Below, piece by piece: positions 1-7,567 of a stretch of DNA of 17,831 bases. Every line of letters starts with the position of its first letter. The first letter of the stretch is position 1. The stretch covers positions 1-17,831 of the forward strand of contig CAJMON010000064.1 of assembly GCA_905214955.1 (NCBI GenBank), written 5' to 3'. The position numbers and the translations under genes are program-made. Under the pieces are notes generated by a model. It was not told the origin of the DNA and did no database searches. It saw only the letters and a list, made by a program, of their open reading frames with translations. Source of the DNA: an uncultured bacterium. Its GTDB lineage: Bacteria > Bacillota > Clostridia > Lachnospirales > Lachnospiraceae.

Positions 1-54
1 TGGAGCGCGACCTTGCCAAGGTCGAGGCCGCGGGTTCGAGTCCCGTCTCGCGCT
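1..54 (+). tRNA. tRNA-Gly (GCC), 3' part only
   Basis: The window opens inside this tRNA, so the 5' acceptor strand and most of the D arm are missing. The anticodon stem is CGACC (8-12) with GGTCG (20-24), and the loop TTGCCAA puts anticodon GCC at 15-17, which reads glycine codons. The T arm is 30-34 with 42-46 around loop TTCGAGT. The 3' acceptor strand CTCGCGC is 47-53 and position 54 is T, the discriminator base usual for bacterial tRNA-Gly. CCA is not encoded; a T-rich run follows directly. Confidence 0.93.
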
Positions 55-62
55 TTTCTTAT

Positions 63-88
63 GCCCTGATTTCAGGGCTTTTTATTTT
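63..88 (+). terminator. Rho-independent terminator after tRNA-Gly
   Basis: A perfect stem GCCCTG (63-68) and CAGGGC (73-78) with a 4-nt ATTT loop is followed by a T-rich tract (79-88). It begins 9 nt after the tRNA and should end the tRNA transcript. Confidence 0.85.
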
Positions 89-320
89 ATAAAAAATATC
101 CTGCCAGATTCCATGTTTTCCACACGGGTCTGTACAGGATATTTTACTATGAAAGTCCTTGACGGCAGCCATGCCTGCATGGGCGAATTCATGGATATCG
201 GACAGGCTAGACTGTATCAGTAAGCAGGGCGACAGCCCGAATTACGAATACAGCGGCAGCTGTGGGAGTGCCAAAGGCGTGCAGCAGCTGACTTTCATGT
301 ATCGTGGACAGCATGTCAAT
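89..320. other. Intergenic stretch with a possible decayed coding remnant
   Basis: No intact gene is visible between the tRNA terminator and the end of the esterase gene. From 149 the plus strand reads, in one frame, an ATG followed by residues DGSHACMGEFMDIGQ up to a stop near 223. A neighbouring frame then reads GDSPNYEYSGSCGSAKG from about 228. Both look more protein-like than random DNA, and the frame change plus stop would suit a frameshifted gene fragment. I do not recognise the family with any confidence. Confidence 0.2.
93..145 (-). terminator. Possible terminator hairpin downstream of the esterase gene
   Basis: An 11-bp perfect inverted repeat, 93-103 with 135-145 (AAAATATCCTG and its complement), encloses a 31-nt loop. 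Read on the minus strand the right arm runs straight into a T run (97-91). It lies about 175 nt past the esterase stop codon, and the loop is long, so it may be weak or may serve either direction. Confidence 0.4.
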
Positions 321-1868
321 TTAGTGCTGAATATTTTCTTTATTAAACGAAACCTCTGCCCCATCTTCTGTAAGCAGTCTGATCAGCTCATGATCCACAT
401 TGGGTCTTATTTCGCAGGTTTCATCCAGAATCATCACATTTTCTTTGTCCGGCGCGCACGCTGTCCACTCAGCCCCTTCTACTCTCGGAACGCCTTCTTT
501 TGCAAAGCTCATCCAGGCACCAAATACCTGCTCCTGGAGTTTTTCTGCTTTTTCATCTCCGCCGCACACCGGAACCAGGTCAATATTATGGAAGACAAAG
601 GGAATCTCCGAGCAGTGCCATGCCATTTTTCCGTCAAATACCGGGAATTCATAGGTAAACTGATAAGAATACGTTCTGCTCTCCGGGGATTTTGCCCGCT
701 CTTTTATGAAATCCATGGTGGGCTTTCTGAAAATCGTATCCACTGCCAGAAGGTCTGCCAGGCATTTGTCCGGATATGCCTTTTCATAAGCTAGAATCAA
801 CTTTTCTGTCTTTTTTCCATATTTTTTCTTCAGCATTTCCACAATCTGTTCTCTGGAAAGGCTGTGTTTTCCAGGAATAGCCGGGCCAAAATCAAATTCT
901 CCAAGCACTGTGCCAATGAGCAGCGGAATCTGTTTCGCATGTTTCCGGAATCCGTAGATTGTGGGATCTCCCACGTAACTGGAATCCTTATGAGGTGCAT
1001 TTCCTACATAACCTCCATGTTCCCGTACCTTCGGCGCTGCCTTTTTATAAGACTCTGCCAGCTTCGCATAGGGAATGGTCTCCAGTTCTTCTACCTGCTC
1101 TCTAGAAAGGCTCAATTCTCTTAACATGGCCGTGACAATTTCCTCTCCGTCTTTTTCACAGTCCTCATGAATCCGGTAAACGCCGCTCTCAATAATGCCT
1201 TTCTGGAACAGGCCGTCTGCCTGGGGCATCTGCATCAGTGTCCAGACTTTCATACCGCCGCCGGACTGTCCGAAAATCGTCACATTGTCCGGATCTCCGC
1301 CGAAATTCCGGATATTTTCCTGAACCCAGGACAACGCCGCAATCAGATCCAGATTTCCTGCGTTGGCAGAGCCTTCATATTTTTCCCCAAAAGGCGACAG
1401 ATCCAGATAGCCCAGCACATTCAGCCGGTGGTTTAAAGATACCACCACAACGTCTCCATATTTGCTCATGGCAGTGCCTTCGTAGGCCAGCTGTTCAATG
1501 GATGAACCGGCAAAGAAGCCGCCTCCGTGCAGCCACACCATAACCGGCCGCTTCGCCTTTGGATCAATGGATGGCGTCCAAACATTCAGGTACTGGCAGT
1601 TCTCATCCATGGGCCAGTACATATGAGGCATCAGCAGCTCTCCGTGAGGCCGGTCCTGATCCATTAACGGGCACACCATTCCATAGGACTGTACATCTTT
1701 CACACCCTCCCAGGGCTTTACCGGCTCCGGCTTCTGGAACCGCTTTGCAGCGGCATAAGGAATTCCCTTAAACGTCACGGTGTCATCCCACACATAACCG
1801 CGCACTTTTCCGGCAGTAGTAGAAACCACCGGATAATCCTCCCGATACAGAAATTTTGCTTTACTCAT
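321..1868 (-). CDS. Type-B carboxylesterase (COesterase, para-nitrobenzyl-esterase-like)
   Basis: This 515-residue alpha/beta hydrolase has the usual length for bacterial type-B carboxylesterases, which hydrolyse carboxylic ester bonds in small substrates. The oxyanion-hole motif HGGG is at 114-117. The nucleophile elbow GGDPDNVTIFGQSGGG puts catalytic Ser at 202. The probable acid is Glu324 in the stretch after LLIGT, and the catalytic His is 418 in the segment WHCSEIPFVF. The nucleophile motif reads GQSGGG where the family normally has GESAGG. I see no signal peptide, so it is probably cytoplasmic; the natural substrate is unknown. The ATG at 1868 follows a G-rich ribosome binding site (AAGGGGGA, about 10 nt upstream). 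It has its own promoter and appears to be a single-gene unit. Confidence 0.9.
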   Translation of the reverse strand: MSKAKFLYREDYPVVSTTAGKVRGYVWDDTVTFKGIPYAAAKRFQKPEPVKPWEGVKDVQSYGMVCPLMDQDRPHGELLMPHMYWPMDENCQYLNVWTPSIDPKAKRPVMVWLHGGGFFAGSSIEQLAYEGTAMSKYGDVVVVSLNHRLNVLGYLDLSPFGEKYEGSANAGNLDLIAALSWVQENIRNFGGDPDNVTIFGQSGGGMKVWTLMQMPQADGLFQKGIIESGVYRIHEDCEKDGEEIVTAMLRELSLSREQVEELETIPYAKLAESYKKAAPKVREHGGYVGNAPHKDSSYVGDPTIYGFRKHAKQIPLLIGTVLGEFDFGPAIPGKHSLSREQIVEMLKKKYGKKTEKLILAYEKAYPDKCLADLLAVDTIFRKPTMDFIKERAKSPESRTYSYQFTYEFPVFDGKMAWHCSEIPFVFHNIDLVPVCGGDEKAEKLQEQVFGAWMSFAKEGVPRVEGAEWTACAPDKENVMILDETCEIRPNVDHELIRLLTEDGAEVSFNKENIQH

Positions 1869-1913
1869 CTTTCGAAGATCCCCCTTTTCTTCTGAAAATT
1901 CTCTGATGAGCCT

Positions 1914-1922
1914 ATTATATCA
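1914..1922 (-). promoter_or_regulatory. Extended -10 promoter for the esterase gene
   Basis: On the minus strand TGATATAAT (1922 down to 1914) is a perfect TATAAT with the TGN extension. The -35 region at 17 nt (TGAAAT) is poor, as expected of extended -10 promoters. Transcription would start near 1907, about 40 nt before the start codon, and the promoter lies just past the terminator of the upstream gene. Confidence 0.65.
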
Positions 1923-1954
1923 CAGTTTTTCCTGTCATTTCAGCCATTTTTTTG

Positions 1955-1991
1955 CCAAAAACAGCAGCACAGTTTTTTCTGTACCGCTGTT
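1955..1991 (-). terminator. Rho-independent terminator of the surface-protein gene
   Basis: On the minus strand a 13-bp stem, AACAGCGGTACAG (1991-1979) with CTGTGCTGCTGTT (1972-1960), contains two G-T pairs. It closes an A6 loop and ends in a T run to 1957. It starts 16 nt after the stop codon at 2008. Confidence 0.85.
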
Positions 1992-2007
1992 CTCTTACTT
2001 GCTTTCT

Positions 2008-5000
2008 TTATTTTTCTCTTTTTCTGCGGAAGGCCGCTGCCGCAATGCTTCCGGACGCTGCCAGTAACAGCAGCCACATAGACATGTTGTTCTGGTCTGC
2101 AGTCTTTGCATTTTCACCGTTCTTGGCGGCATCTGTTTTCTGGTTGGAGCCATTGCCCTTTCCAGAATCGTTTTTCTGCTCTCCCGATGCGTTCTGCTCG
2201 GTCTGCTTCTCAGATTCGCTCTCTGTTTCTGTCTGCTTTGTGGTCTCCGTCTCGGTTTCCGTTTCTGTCTGGTTTGTCGTCTCTGTCTCGGTCTCCTTGG
2301 GAGTTTCTGTCTCAGCCTCGGTCTGTTTCTCCGTTTCGGTTTCTGCCTCGGTTTCCTTCTGAGATTCGCTTTCCTCGGTTTCCGGTGCCTTAGTCTCACT
2401 CTCGTTGGTCTCGGACTCTGACGGCTTTGTCTCGCTCTCATCGGTCTCGGACTCAGACGGCTTTGTTTCGCTTTCGTCCGTCTCAGATTCAGACGGCTTT
2501 GTCTCGCTTTCATCCGTCTCAGATTCAGACGGCTTGGTCTCGCTTTCATCCGTCTCGGACTCTGACGGTTTCGTCTCGCTTTCGTCGGTTTCCTCTTTCA
2601 GGGTTCTGGCCGGTGTCACTGCTGTGTCACTTCTTCCTACCGGGCTTACTGCATACACTTTTACGGTGTAGCCGGCATCTGCTGTCAGGCCCTCAAATTC
2701 TGCCGACAGTTCCTGGGAAGCCCCTTCTGCTGTCTGTACAGATACACCGTCTGTCTGGAGTGTTTTTTCTCCTTTTAAAGTACCGTTTTCATAAACCCTG
2801 ATCCGAATGGTGTCTGCCTTCGGGCGGTTGACTTCTGCTTCTTTCGGCACAACGTTTACGGTGAGTCCAGTCTTTTTCGGAGTCACCGTTACTTCCGGCA
2901 CGCCAGGTACCTGAAGCTGTCCGCTGGTCTTTCCATACCGGTTTTCTCCGGTAATGGTGACAATCTTTCCTGCCAGTTCTTCTGCAGGCACGCCGGTCAG
3001 GACTGCGCCGGTTTCCCCGCTGTTCCAGGTAAATGTATAGGTCTCTTCTGCATCTGCGCCCTTTAAAGAAGCGGTAATGGTATAGGTGCCTCCCTCTTCC
3101 TCTGTAATGGTGAGAACCGCATTTCCTTCCAGTGCTTTCATGCCGGTCAGTTCCAGATACAATGTTTTCAATTTTGCAGAAGCATTCTGAAGTTCTTCTG
3201 CGGAAGGCTCTTCTTTTTTCAGAAGGTCATTTCCTTCTTTCAGTGCTTCCTGGAATGCTGCCCACTGTTCTTTCTGTCCGTAGGTGCCATCTTCCAGATT
3301 TTCCCCATCTTTTACCAGCTGGTTCAGCTCTAAAAGCGCCTGGAATACTTCGTGTTCGTCTTTGATGTCATCAATCAGCTGATGGAATTCATAGTCTGCA
3401 TTGTATGCAGTTGTCACTGCTTTGTGGTCAATGCGGATGCCCTGGGCACTCATTGCCGCAAGGAACCGGTCTACCTGGGCACTGGAGAAGTTTGCCATGA
3501 GCATAAACTGTGCGTCAGATCCTTCGCCCTCATAAGGAGTTTCATTTTCGGTATAGCCGCTCTGTCCTGACAGATAGCCTACTTTCTGATTTAACTGGCT
3601 GTTGGAAACATCTTCGGCCTGAATGCCAAGACTCTCTAAAATGCTGCGCAGTCTTGCTCCCAATGAAGTCTCCTCACCCAGATTATAGAGAAGCACTTTT
3701 GCCGGAACAATGGTCTCGTTTTCATCCAAAATGGGAACGGATTCGGAAAGGTAATCCACTTCTTCTCCTTCCCACTCGGTATGGGGCAGACGCAGTTTTA
3801 TGATGAGCCGGTTTCCAGGTGTCAGCACAGCGCTGTTTTTGAAGGTCAGAGTCAATTTGCCTTTTGTCTCATCTCCAAAGTTGGAATTGATCTGAGCCAC
3901 TCTGGTGACACTTCCATCCAAACGCTCCCACATTTCCTTGTCTTCAAATTCTTTGTCTGTATAATCTCCAGAGAACTGATAGATGGTCACATCACAGTAG
4001 AAATCCTCTCCCAGGGAAAGGTACTCGTCTGCATAATCCACGGTCACATCCACGGTCTTGTCACTGCTCTTTACTGCGGAAACCTCAAATGCCGCATACG
4101 GAGTTCCCCAATCTGGTGCCGGCTGCACTTCCAGTACACCGGAAACGGCTTCTTTCTCTCCTGCTGTCAGGACGATCTGAAGCTTCGCACCCTCTTTTAA
4201 TTTTCCTCTGCAGGGAATGGTGAGGCTGTTTCTTCCATAATAAGTGGTGGTTCCCTGATACAGCACTTCTGCGGTATCTTTGTCCAGAGTCTCTCCGGTA
4301 AACTGGTATACCACATAGTCTGCACTGCTTTCAGAAGAATCAAAATCTGCTTTCGCAGTAATTCTGGTCATGCCCGGTGTTACTTTGGCAGAAGTAAACT
4401 GTACAGACGGTGCTCTCTTTTCCGGCACTGCCTGAATGACTTTCGCCTGGGATACCACAAAGGTATTGTCTGATAAATATAATACTGCTGCCAGATTTTT
4501 TCCTGCTGTCAGTTTTCCACTTCCAAAGCTTACTTTCTGACTGTCCTCAGAAGCTTTTACGGTTCCGGAATATATTTCTTCCGCCTGCTCTGCATCAAAA
4601 CTGCCGCCTTCATAGATGTACAGCTTCACCGTTCCGGTAAGATCGTCTGCAAAGTCCGCCATGATCCACACGTCTGTCCGATCTGCCCGAATAGAATCTG
4701 TCACGATTTCAATGGCACTTTCTTTTGCCACCGGATTTCTCTCTGCAATGGCAACAGACTCACTGTACTCATATCTGGTGGAATCGTTGTCAATATCGTA
4801 TTTGTACAGGTAGGCCTGAACGGTATTGCCTTTTTTCAGGCTGCCTGCCAAAACCTGGAAAGTATAGGTGCCTGCTCCGGTAAAGCGCTTGCTTCCAAGA
4901 CGGGTTCTGGAATCTCCCCAGCCGTCTGTAGACGGAATGCCGGTACTTAAGAACAGATAGCCATTCACCATCTCTTCATAGCCGGACACAGTTACGGTAA

Positions 5001-7311
5001 AGGTATCCGTATCGGTGTAAACTTCTTTTTCCTGAATGACAATGCTGTTTTCTGCCTGAGGCGCCTGCACGATCACATCTTCGCTCTCAAAGACGCTGTC
5101 TCCGTTGTTGTATTTCAGCACCAGACGGAGTTTTTCTCCGGCTTTCAAATTGGCATCTTCCGGAATCTGGAAAGTCAGGGTGCCTGGTGTCTGCTGAAAC
5201 ATTCTGGTGATATAGGAATTCGGATCTGTGGCATCTGCTTTTCCATTTTCATCCACTCTGCACAGAGCTGCCAGCAGAATCTTGGTAATGGAAGTGTCGT
5301 TTGCGGTTACCTCAAAGGACGCTTCGGTGCTCTCTGTAGTAATCACTTTTTTTGCAGCGACGGTAAAATCTGGAACTGCCGCAATGGTCACAGGATCGGT
5401 AGATGACAGCACCTGTCCGTCTTTTAACAGGAAGGCCACCAGCTTGTTTCCCGCTGTCAGGATTCCCGTCAGGTTCATCGTCAAAGAGCCCTTGGTTACA
5501 TCAAAAGCACTTCCTGCAAACGTTCCGTCAGTAGTTACAAAGGAAGTCGTTTCCCCAGGATACTGTTTTACCAGAATCATGGCTCCTTCCGGAATGGTTC
5601 CGCGAATGTTCAGATTCCATGTGGTATCCGTGGTTTTCATTTCTCCATCGGATTCTACTCTGAGCGCCCCGGTGACAAGCACAGAATCATCCGGCATATG
5701 GAACATATCCTCATAGTCATTGCCCTTTGGCAGATAAATCTCTGCATTCTGCCCCCAGTATACCACAGCGCGGACACGGTAACCCTCCTTTAACGGGGTA
5801 TTGGGGAAGGAAACTTCCATACCGCTGAATGCCTCTTCTACTTCCCGGTACTGGAGCAGCGGAATCTGATTCTCGCTTTCGAAATCAAATTTATCCCCAT
5901 CCGGATACTGTGCCACGCTGATGCTGATTTCAGTCTTTCCTTCTTTTGCTGCCTGGAACAGACGCTCGTCTCCAGTCAGGGAAATATGAAGGGAAGTGGC
6001 TCCCTCTTCCAGTTCTGTTTCATCAATGGCTGCATCCGGATAGACGTAATCCTGGAATCCTTCTCCGCTTTCATCTACGACTTCCAGAGACTGGGAATTG
6101 CAGGGAAGGTAATAATCTTCTCCCACTTTGACGTTCAAGTTTGCAATAACGTCATATCCTGCCGGCAGCGGCAGCAGAGCCTGGTTGAAATCGCAGGTCA
6201 CCAGTTCTCCGTCTTTGACCCGTCCGGTCCAAAGCACTTTGTTGTAAGGAGAATCTGGATCAAAACCGGTATTTCCTGCATAGCCAATGATCCGCATGTA
6301 GCAGTCTTCCAGAGAATCATCCAGTTTCACCTGCACATCCACGGATGTTTCATCCTGGGTAAAGGTTTCGGTACGCTCTGCTCCGTCTTTCATCAGGGTC
6401 ACTGCGCAGTTTGCCAGGATTTCCTGGGGTGTCTTTGTGTTTCCAGGTTCTTCGCTGCCTCCCTGGGAAGCATCTGTTGCCATCACCGGTTCAGACACAG
6501 CATCCACGATACTACTCCCGGAAGAATCCCGCAGCACTACCAGAACCTTCTTTCCCACTTCCGCCGAAGCAGTCAATGCCAGTGTATTTTCTCCTGCTTT
6601 CAGACTTCCTGCAATGGAAAAATGGAGGCTTTTATAACTGTTCAGCTTGCTGCTTTCATACACATCCTCTGCATCCAGCTGAACCACCCGGAGAATTCCC
6701 ATAGACGGCACGCTTGAAATGTTCACCGTAATGGAAGTAGTCTCCGGAGTGATTTTTGTGGAGGAAATGCTGACGGTAATGGGCTCTGCCTGGGCAATTT
6801 CTGCAGCTGCCGTTTCCAATTCTGTCTGTGTCTCCAGCTCGATCTCTTCCAGAGTTTCCGGTTCTGTCTGTGTCTCCGTTTCGGCCTCTTTCAAAGTTTC
6901 TGGTTCCGTCCGTGTTTCTTTTACGGTTTCTTGTTCTGTCTTGGCCTCTTTTACGGTCTCATCCTCTGTTTCCATTTCAAACCCGGTTTCCTTTACAACC
7001 TCAGATTCTGCTTCCGTCTTCGGTTTTGCCTCTTTTACAGTTTTCGTTTCTGCCTCTGTCTCCGCTTTGGTTTCTTTTGCAGTTTCAATTTCCGTTTTTG
7101 CTTCGGTTTCTTTTACAATTTCGGATTCGATTTCCGTTTCTACCTGCGTTTCCGCTGCTGTCTCGGTCTCGTTTTCCGTCTCTGCCACGGTTTCTGTCTC
7201 AATTCCTGTGGCGTATACAGGTGCTCCCGCTGTAGTAAAAACAAGCTGGGCCGCCAGAAGCATACTAAATGCTTTCATCCACTTTCCATTTTTGATCTGT
7301 CTGTTTTTCAT
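2008..7311 (-). CDS. Giant wall-anchored multidomain surface protein with DUF3783-like and FIVAR-like modules
   Basis: The product is 1,767 residues from the ATG at 7311; an in-frame ATG at 7341 would add 10. I prefer 7311 because GAGGGA lies 9 nt upstream. Order of parts: signal peptide (1-34, cleavage after VYA); Thr/Glu-rich stalk (about 35-170); about nine beta-sandwich modules of 90-120 residues (about 175-1195), most ending in a GxLxxGxxLxxxL strand; a DUF3783-like module (about 1197-1325, core VLLYNLGEETSL); a FIVAR-like helical module (about 1325-1395); Ig-like and Fn3-like modules (to about 1570); five 12-residue repeats; a second Thr/Glu stalk; and a sortase-type C-terminus (AKTADQNN, hydrophobic helix, RRKREK). 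No catalytic domain is visible. A role in binding host glycan or protein is inferred from the architecture only. Confidence 0.85.
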   Translation of the reverse strand: MKNRQIKNGKWMKAFSMLLAAQLVFTTAGAPVYATGIETETVAETENETETAAETQVETEIESEIVKETEAKTEIETAKETKAETEAETKTVKEAKPKTEAESEVVKETGFEMETEDETVKEAKTEQETVKETRTEPETLKEAETETQTEPETLEEIELETQTELETAAAEIAQAEPITVSISSTKITPETTSITVNISSVPSMGILRVVQLDAEDVYESSKLNSYKSLHFSIAGSLKAGENTLALTASAEVGKKVLVVLRDSSGSSIVDAVSEPVMATDASQGGSEEPGNTKTPQEILANCAVTLMKDGAERTETFTQDETSVDVQVKLDDSLEDCYMRIIGYAGNTGFDPDSPYNKVLWTGRVKDGELVTCDFNQALLPLPAGYDVIANLNVKVGEDYYLPCNSQSLEVVDESGEGFQDYVYPDAAIDETELEEGATSLHISLTGDERLFQAAKEGKTEISISVAQYPDGDKFDFESENQIPLLQYREVEEAFSGMEVSFPNTPLKEGYRVRAVVYWGQNAEIYLPKGNDYEDMFHMPDDSVLVTGALRVESDGEMKTTDTTWNLNIRGTIPEGAMILVKQYPGETTSFVTTDGTFAGSAFDVTKGSLTMNLTGILTAGNKLVAFLLKDGQVLSSTDPVTIAAVPDFTVAAKKVITTESTEASFEVTANDTSITKILLAALCRVDENGKADATDPNSYITRMFQQTPGTLTFQIPEDANLKAGEKLRLVLKYNNGDSVFESEDVIVQAPQAENSIVIQEKEVYTDTDTFTVTVSGYEEMVNGYLFLSTGIPSTDGWGDSRTRLGSKRFTGAGTYTFQVLAGSLKKGNTVQAYLYKYDIDNDSTRYEYSESVAIAERNPVAKESAIEIVTDSIRADRTDVWIMADFADDLTGTVKLYIYEGGSFDAEQAEEIYSGTVKASEDSQKVSFGSGKLTAGKNLAAVLYLSDNTFVVSQAKVIQAVPEKRAPSVQFTSAKVTPGMTRITAKADFDSSESSADYVVYQFTGETLDKDTAEVLYQGTTTYYGRNSLTIPCRGKLKEGAKLQIVLTAGEKEAVSGVLEVQPAPDWGTPYAAFEVSAVKSSDKTVDVTVDYADEYLSLGEDFYCDVTIYQFSGDYTDKEFEDKEMWERLDGSVTRVAQINSNFGDETKGKLTLTFKNSAVLTPGNRLIIKLRLPHTEWEGEEVDYLSESVPILDENETIVPAKVLLYNLGEETSLGARLRSILESLGIQAEDVSNSQLNQKVGYLSGQSGYTENETPYEGEGSDAQFMLMANFSSAQVDRFLAAMSAQGIRIDHKAVTTAYNADYEFHQLIDDIKDEHEVFQALLELNQLVKDGENLEDGTYGQKEQWAAFQEALKEGNDLLKKEEPSAEELQNASAKLKTLYLELTGMKALEGNAVLTITEEEGGTYTITASLKGADAEETYTFTWNSGETGAVLTGVPAEELAGKIVTITGENRYGKTSGQLQVPGVPEVTVTPKKTGLTVNVVPKEAEVNRPKADTIRIRVYENGTLKGEKTLQTDGVSVQTAEGASQELSAEFEGLTADAGYTVKVYAVSPVGRSDTAVTPARTLKEETDESETKPSESETDESETKPSESETDESETKPSESETDESETKPSESETDESETKPSESETNESETKAPETEESESQKETEAETETEKQTEAETETPKETETETTNQTETETETETTKQTETESESEKQTEQNASGEQKNDSGKGNGSNQKTDAAKNGENAKTADQNNMSMWLLLLAASGSIAAAAFRRKREK
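2409..2588 (-). repeat. Five 36-bp tandem repeats coding a 12-residue unit
   Basis: Five contiguous 36-bp units encode ESETKPSESETD-type dodecapeptides in the surface protein; a degenerate sixth (KAPETEESES) follows in the protein. The units differ mainly at synonymous third positions, and there are no spacers. Such stalks hold the domains away from the wall, and copy number may vary between strains by slippage or recombination. Confidence 0.85.
6790..7209 (-). repeat. Low-complexity Thr/Glu-coding tract, N-terminal stalk
   Basis: This tract encodes about 135 residues dominated by T, E, A and K in irregular TETE, KETE and EPETLKE units, directly after the signal peptide. A similar tract encodes the C-terminal stalk (about 2215-2395). 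It is a disordered acidic spacer rather than a folded domain. The opposite strand shows long open frames only because GAA and ACN codons read as Phe, Ser and Val there. Confidence 0.8.
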
Positions 7312-7320
7312 GATATACTT

Positions 7321-7326
7321 TCCCTC
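7321..7326 (-). promoter_or_regulatory. Ribosome binding site selecting start 7311
   Basis: GAGGGA (7326-7321) sits 9 nt before the ATG at 7311. The earlier in-frame ATG at 7341 has only a GAGAAGA-like sequence before it. Starting at 7311 also gives a standard signal peptide. Confidence 0.55.
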
Positions 7327-7433
7327 TGTCTGATTTTTCATTTGTAAATCTTCTCTCAGCTGCTTTGGTTTCCCCTAGGTCATAAATCTTCCCCTTTCTC
7401 TGTATTGTTGATTAGTTTTAGCTAACCATTTAC

Positions 7434-7496
7434 AAAAAGAAAAACTTACCACAAGACAACTCCTGCTTTTTCAACCCTTTCCTTGTGATAAGTTTT
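7434..7496 (-). terminator. Long-stem terminator after the beta-mannosidase gene, possibly also a leader attenuator
   Basis: On the minus strand a 15-bp stem, AAAACTTATCACAAG (7496-7482) with CTTGTGGTAAGTTTT (7455-7441), has one G-T pair and a 26-nt loop. It is followed by TTTTT C TTTTT (7444-7434). It lies about 70 nt past the beta-mannosidase stop. It is also downstream of the promoter at 7538-7566, so transcripts started there must read through it to reach the surface-protein gene. Confidence 0.8.
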
Positions 7497-7537
7497 CACT
7501 TTATCTGTTAGTCTTATTTAACTCTCGTGCTTTTGAC

Positions 7538-7566
7538 AAAATACCACACTTTTTTCCATTTGTCAA
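7538..7566 (-). promoter_or_regulatory. Sigma-A-type promoter reading toward the surface-protein gene
   Basis: On the minus strand TTGACA (7566-7561), a 17-nt spacer and TATTTT (7543-7538) form a promoter with a perfect -35 and a 4/6 -10. It starts 2 nt after the beta-mannosidase stop codon. The predicted transcript has a leader of about 220 nt that contains the hairpin at 7441-7496. Confidence 0.5.
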
Positions 7567-7567
7567 C

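Noticed and set aside
2409..2588. Regular 36-bp repeats as a CRISPR array
   Set aside because: The repeats are contiguous with no spacers, in frame, and encode a continuous 12-residue protein repeat.
6719..7333. Long plus-strand open frame of about 204 codons, very rich in Ser and Val
   Set aside because: It is the reverse of the Thr/Glu codon-repeat tract of the surface-protein gene; composition is explained by that strand, and there is no ribosome binding site or recognisable fold. The same applies to the plus-strand frames at 1952-2801.
7342..7433. Riboswitch or leader-peptide gene upstream of the surface protein
   Set aside because: A GGGGAAACC stretch and a two-codon ATG ACC TAG frame after AGGGGAAG caught my eye, but conserved cores of c-di-GMP, TPP, SAM or cobalamin riboswitches are absent and the frame is too short to support.
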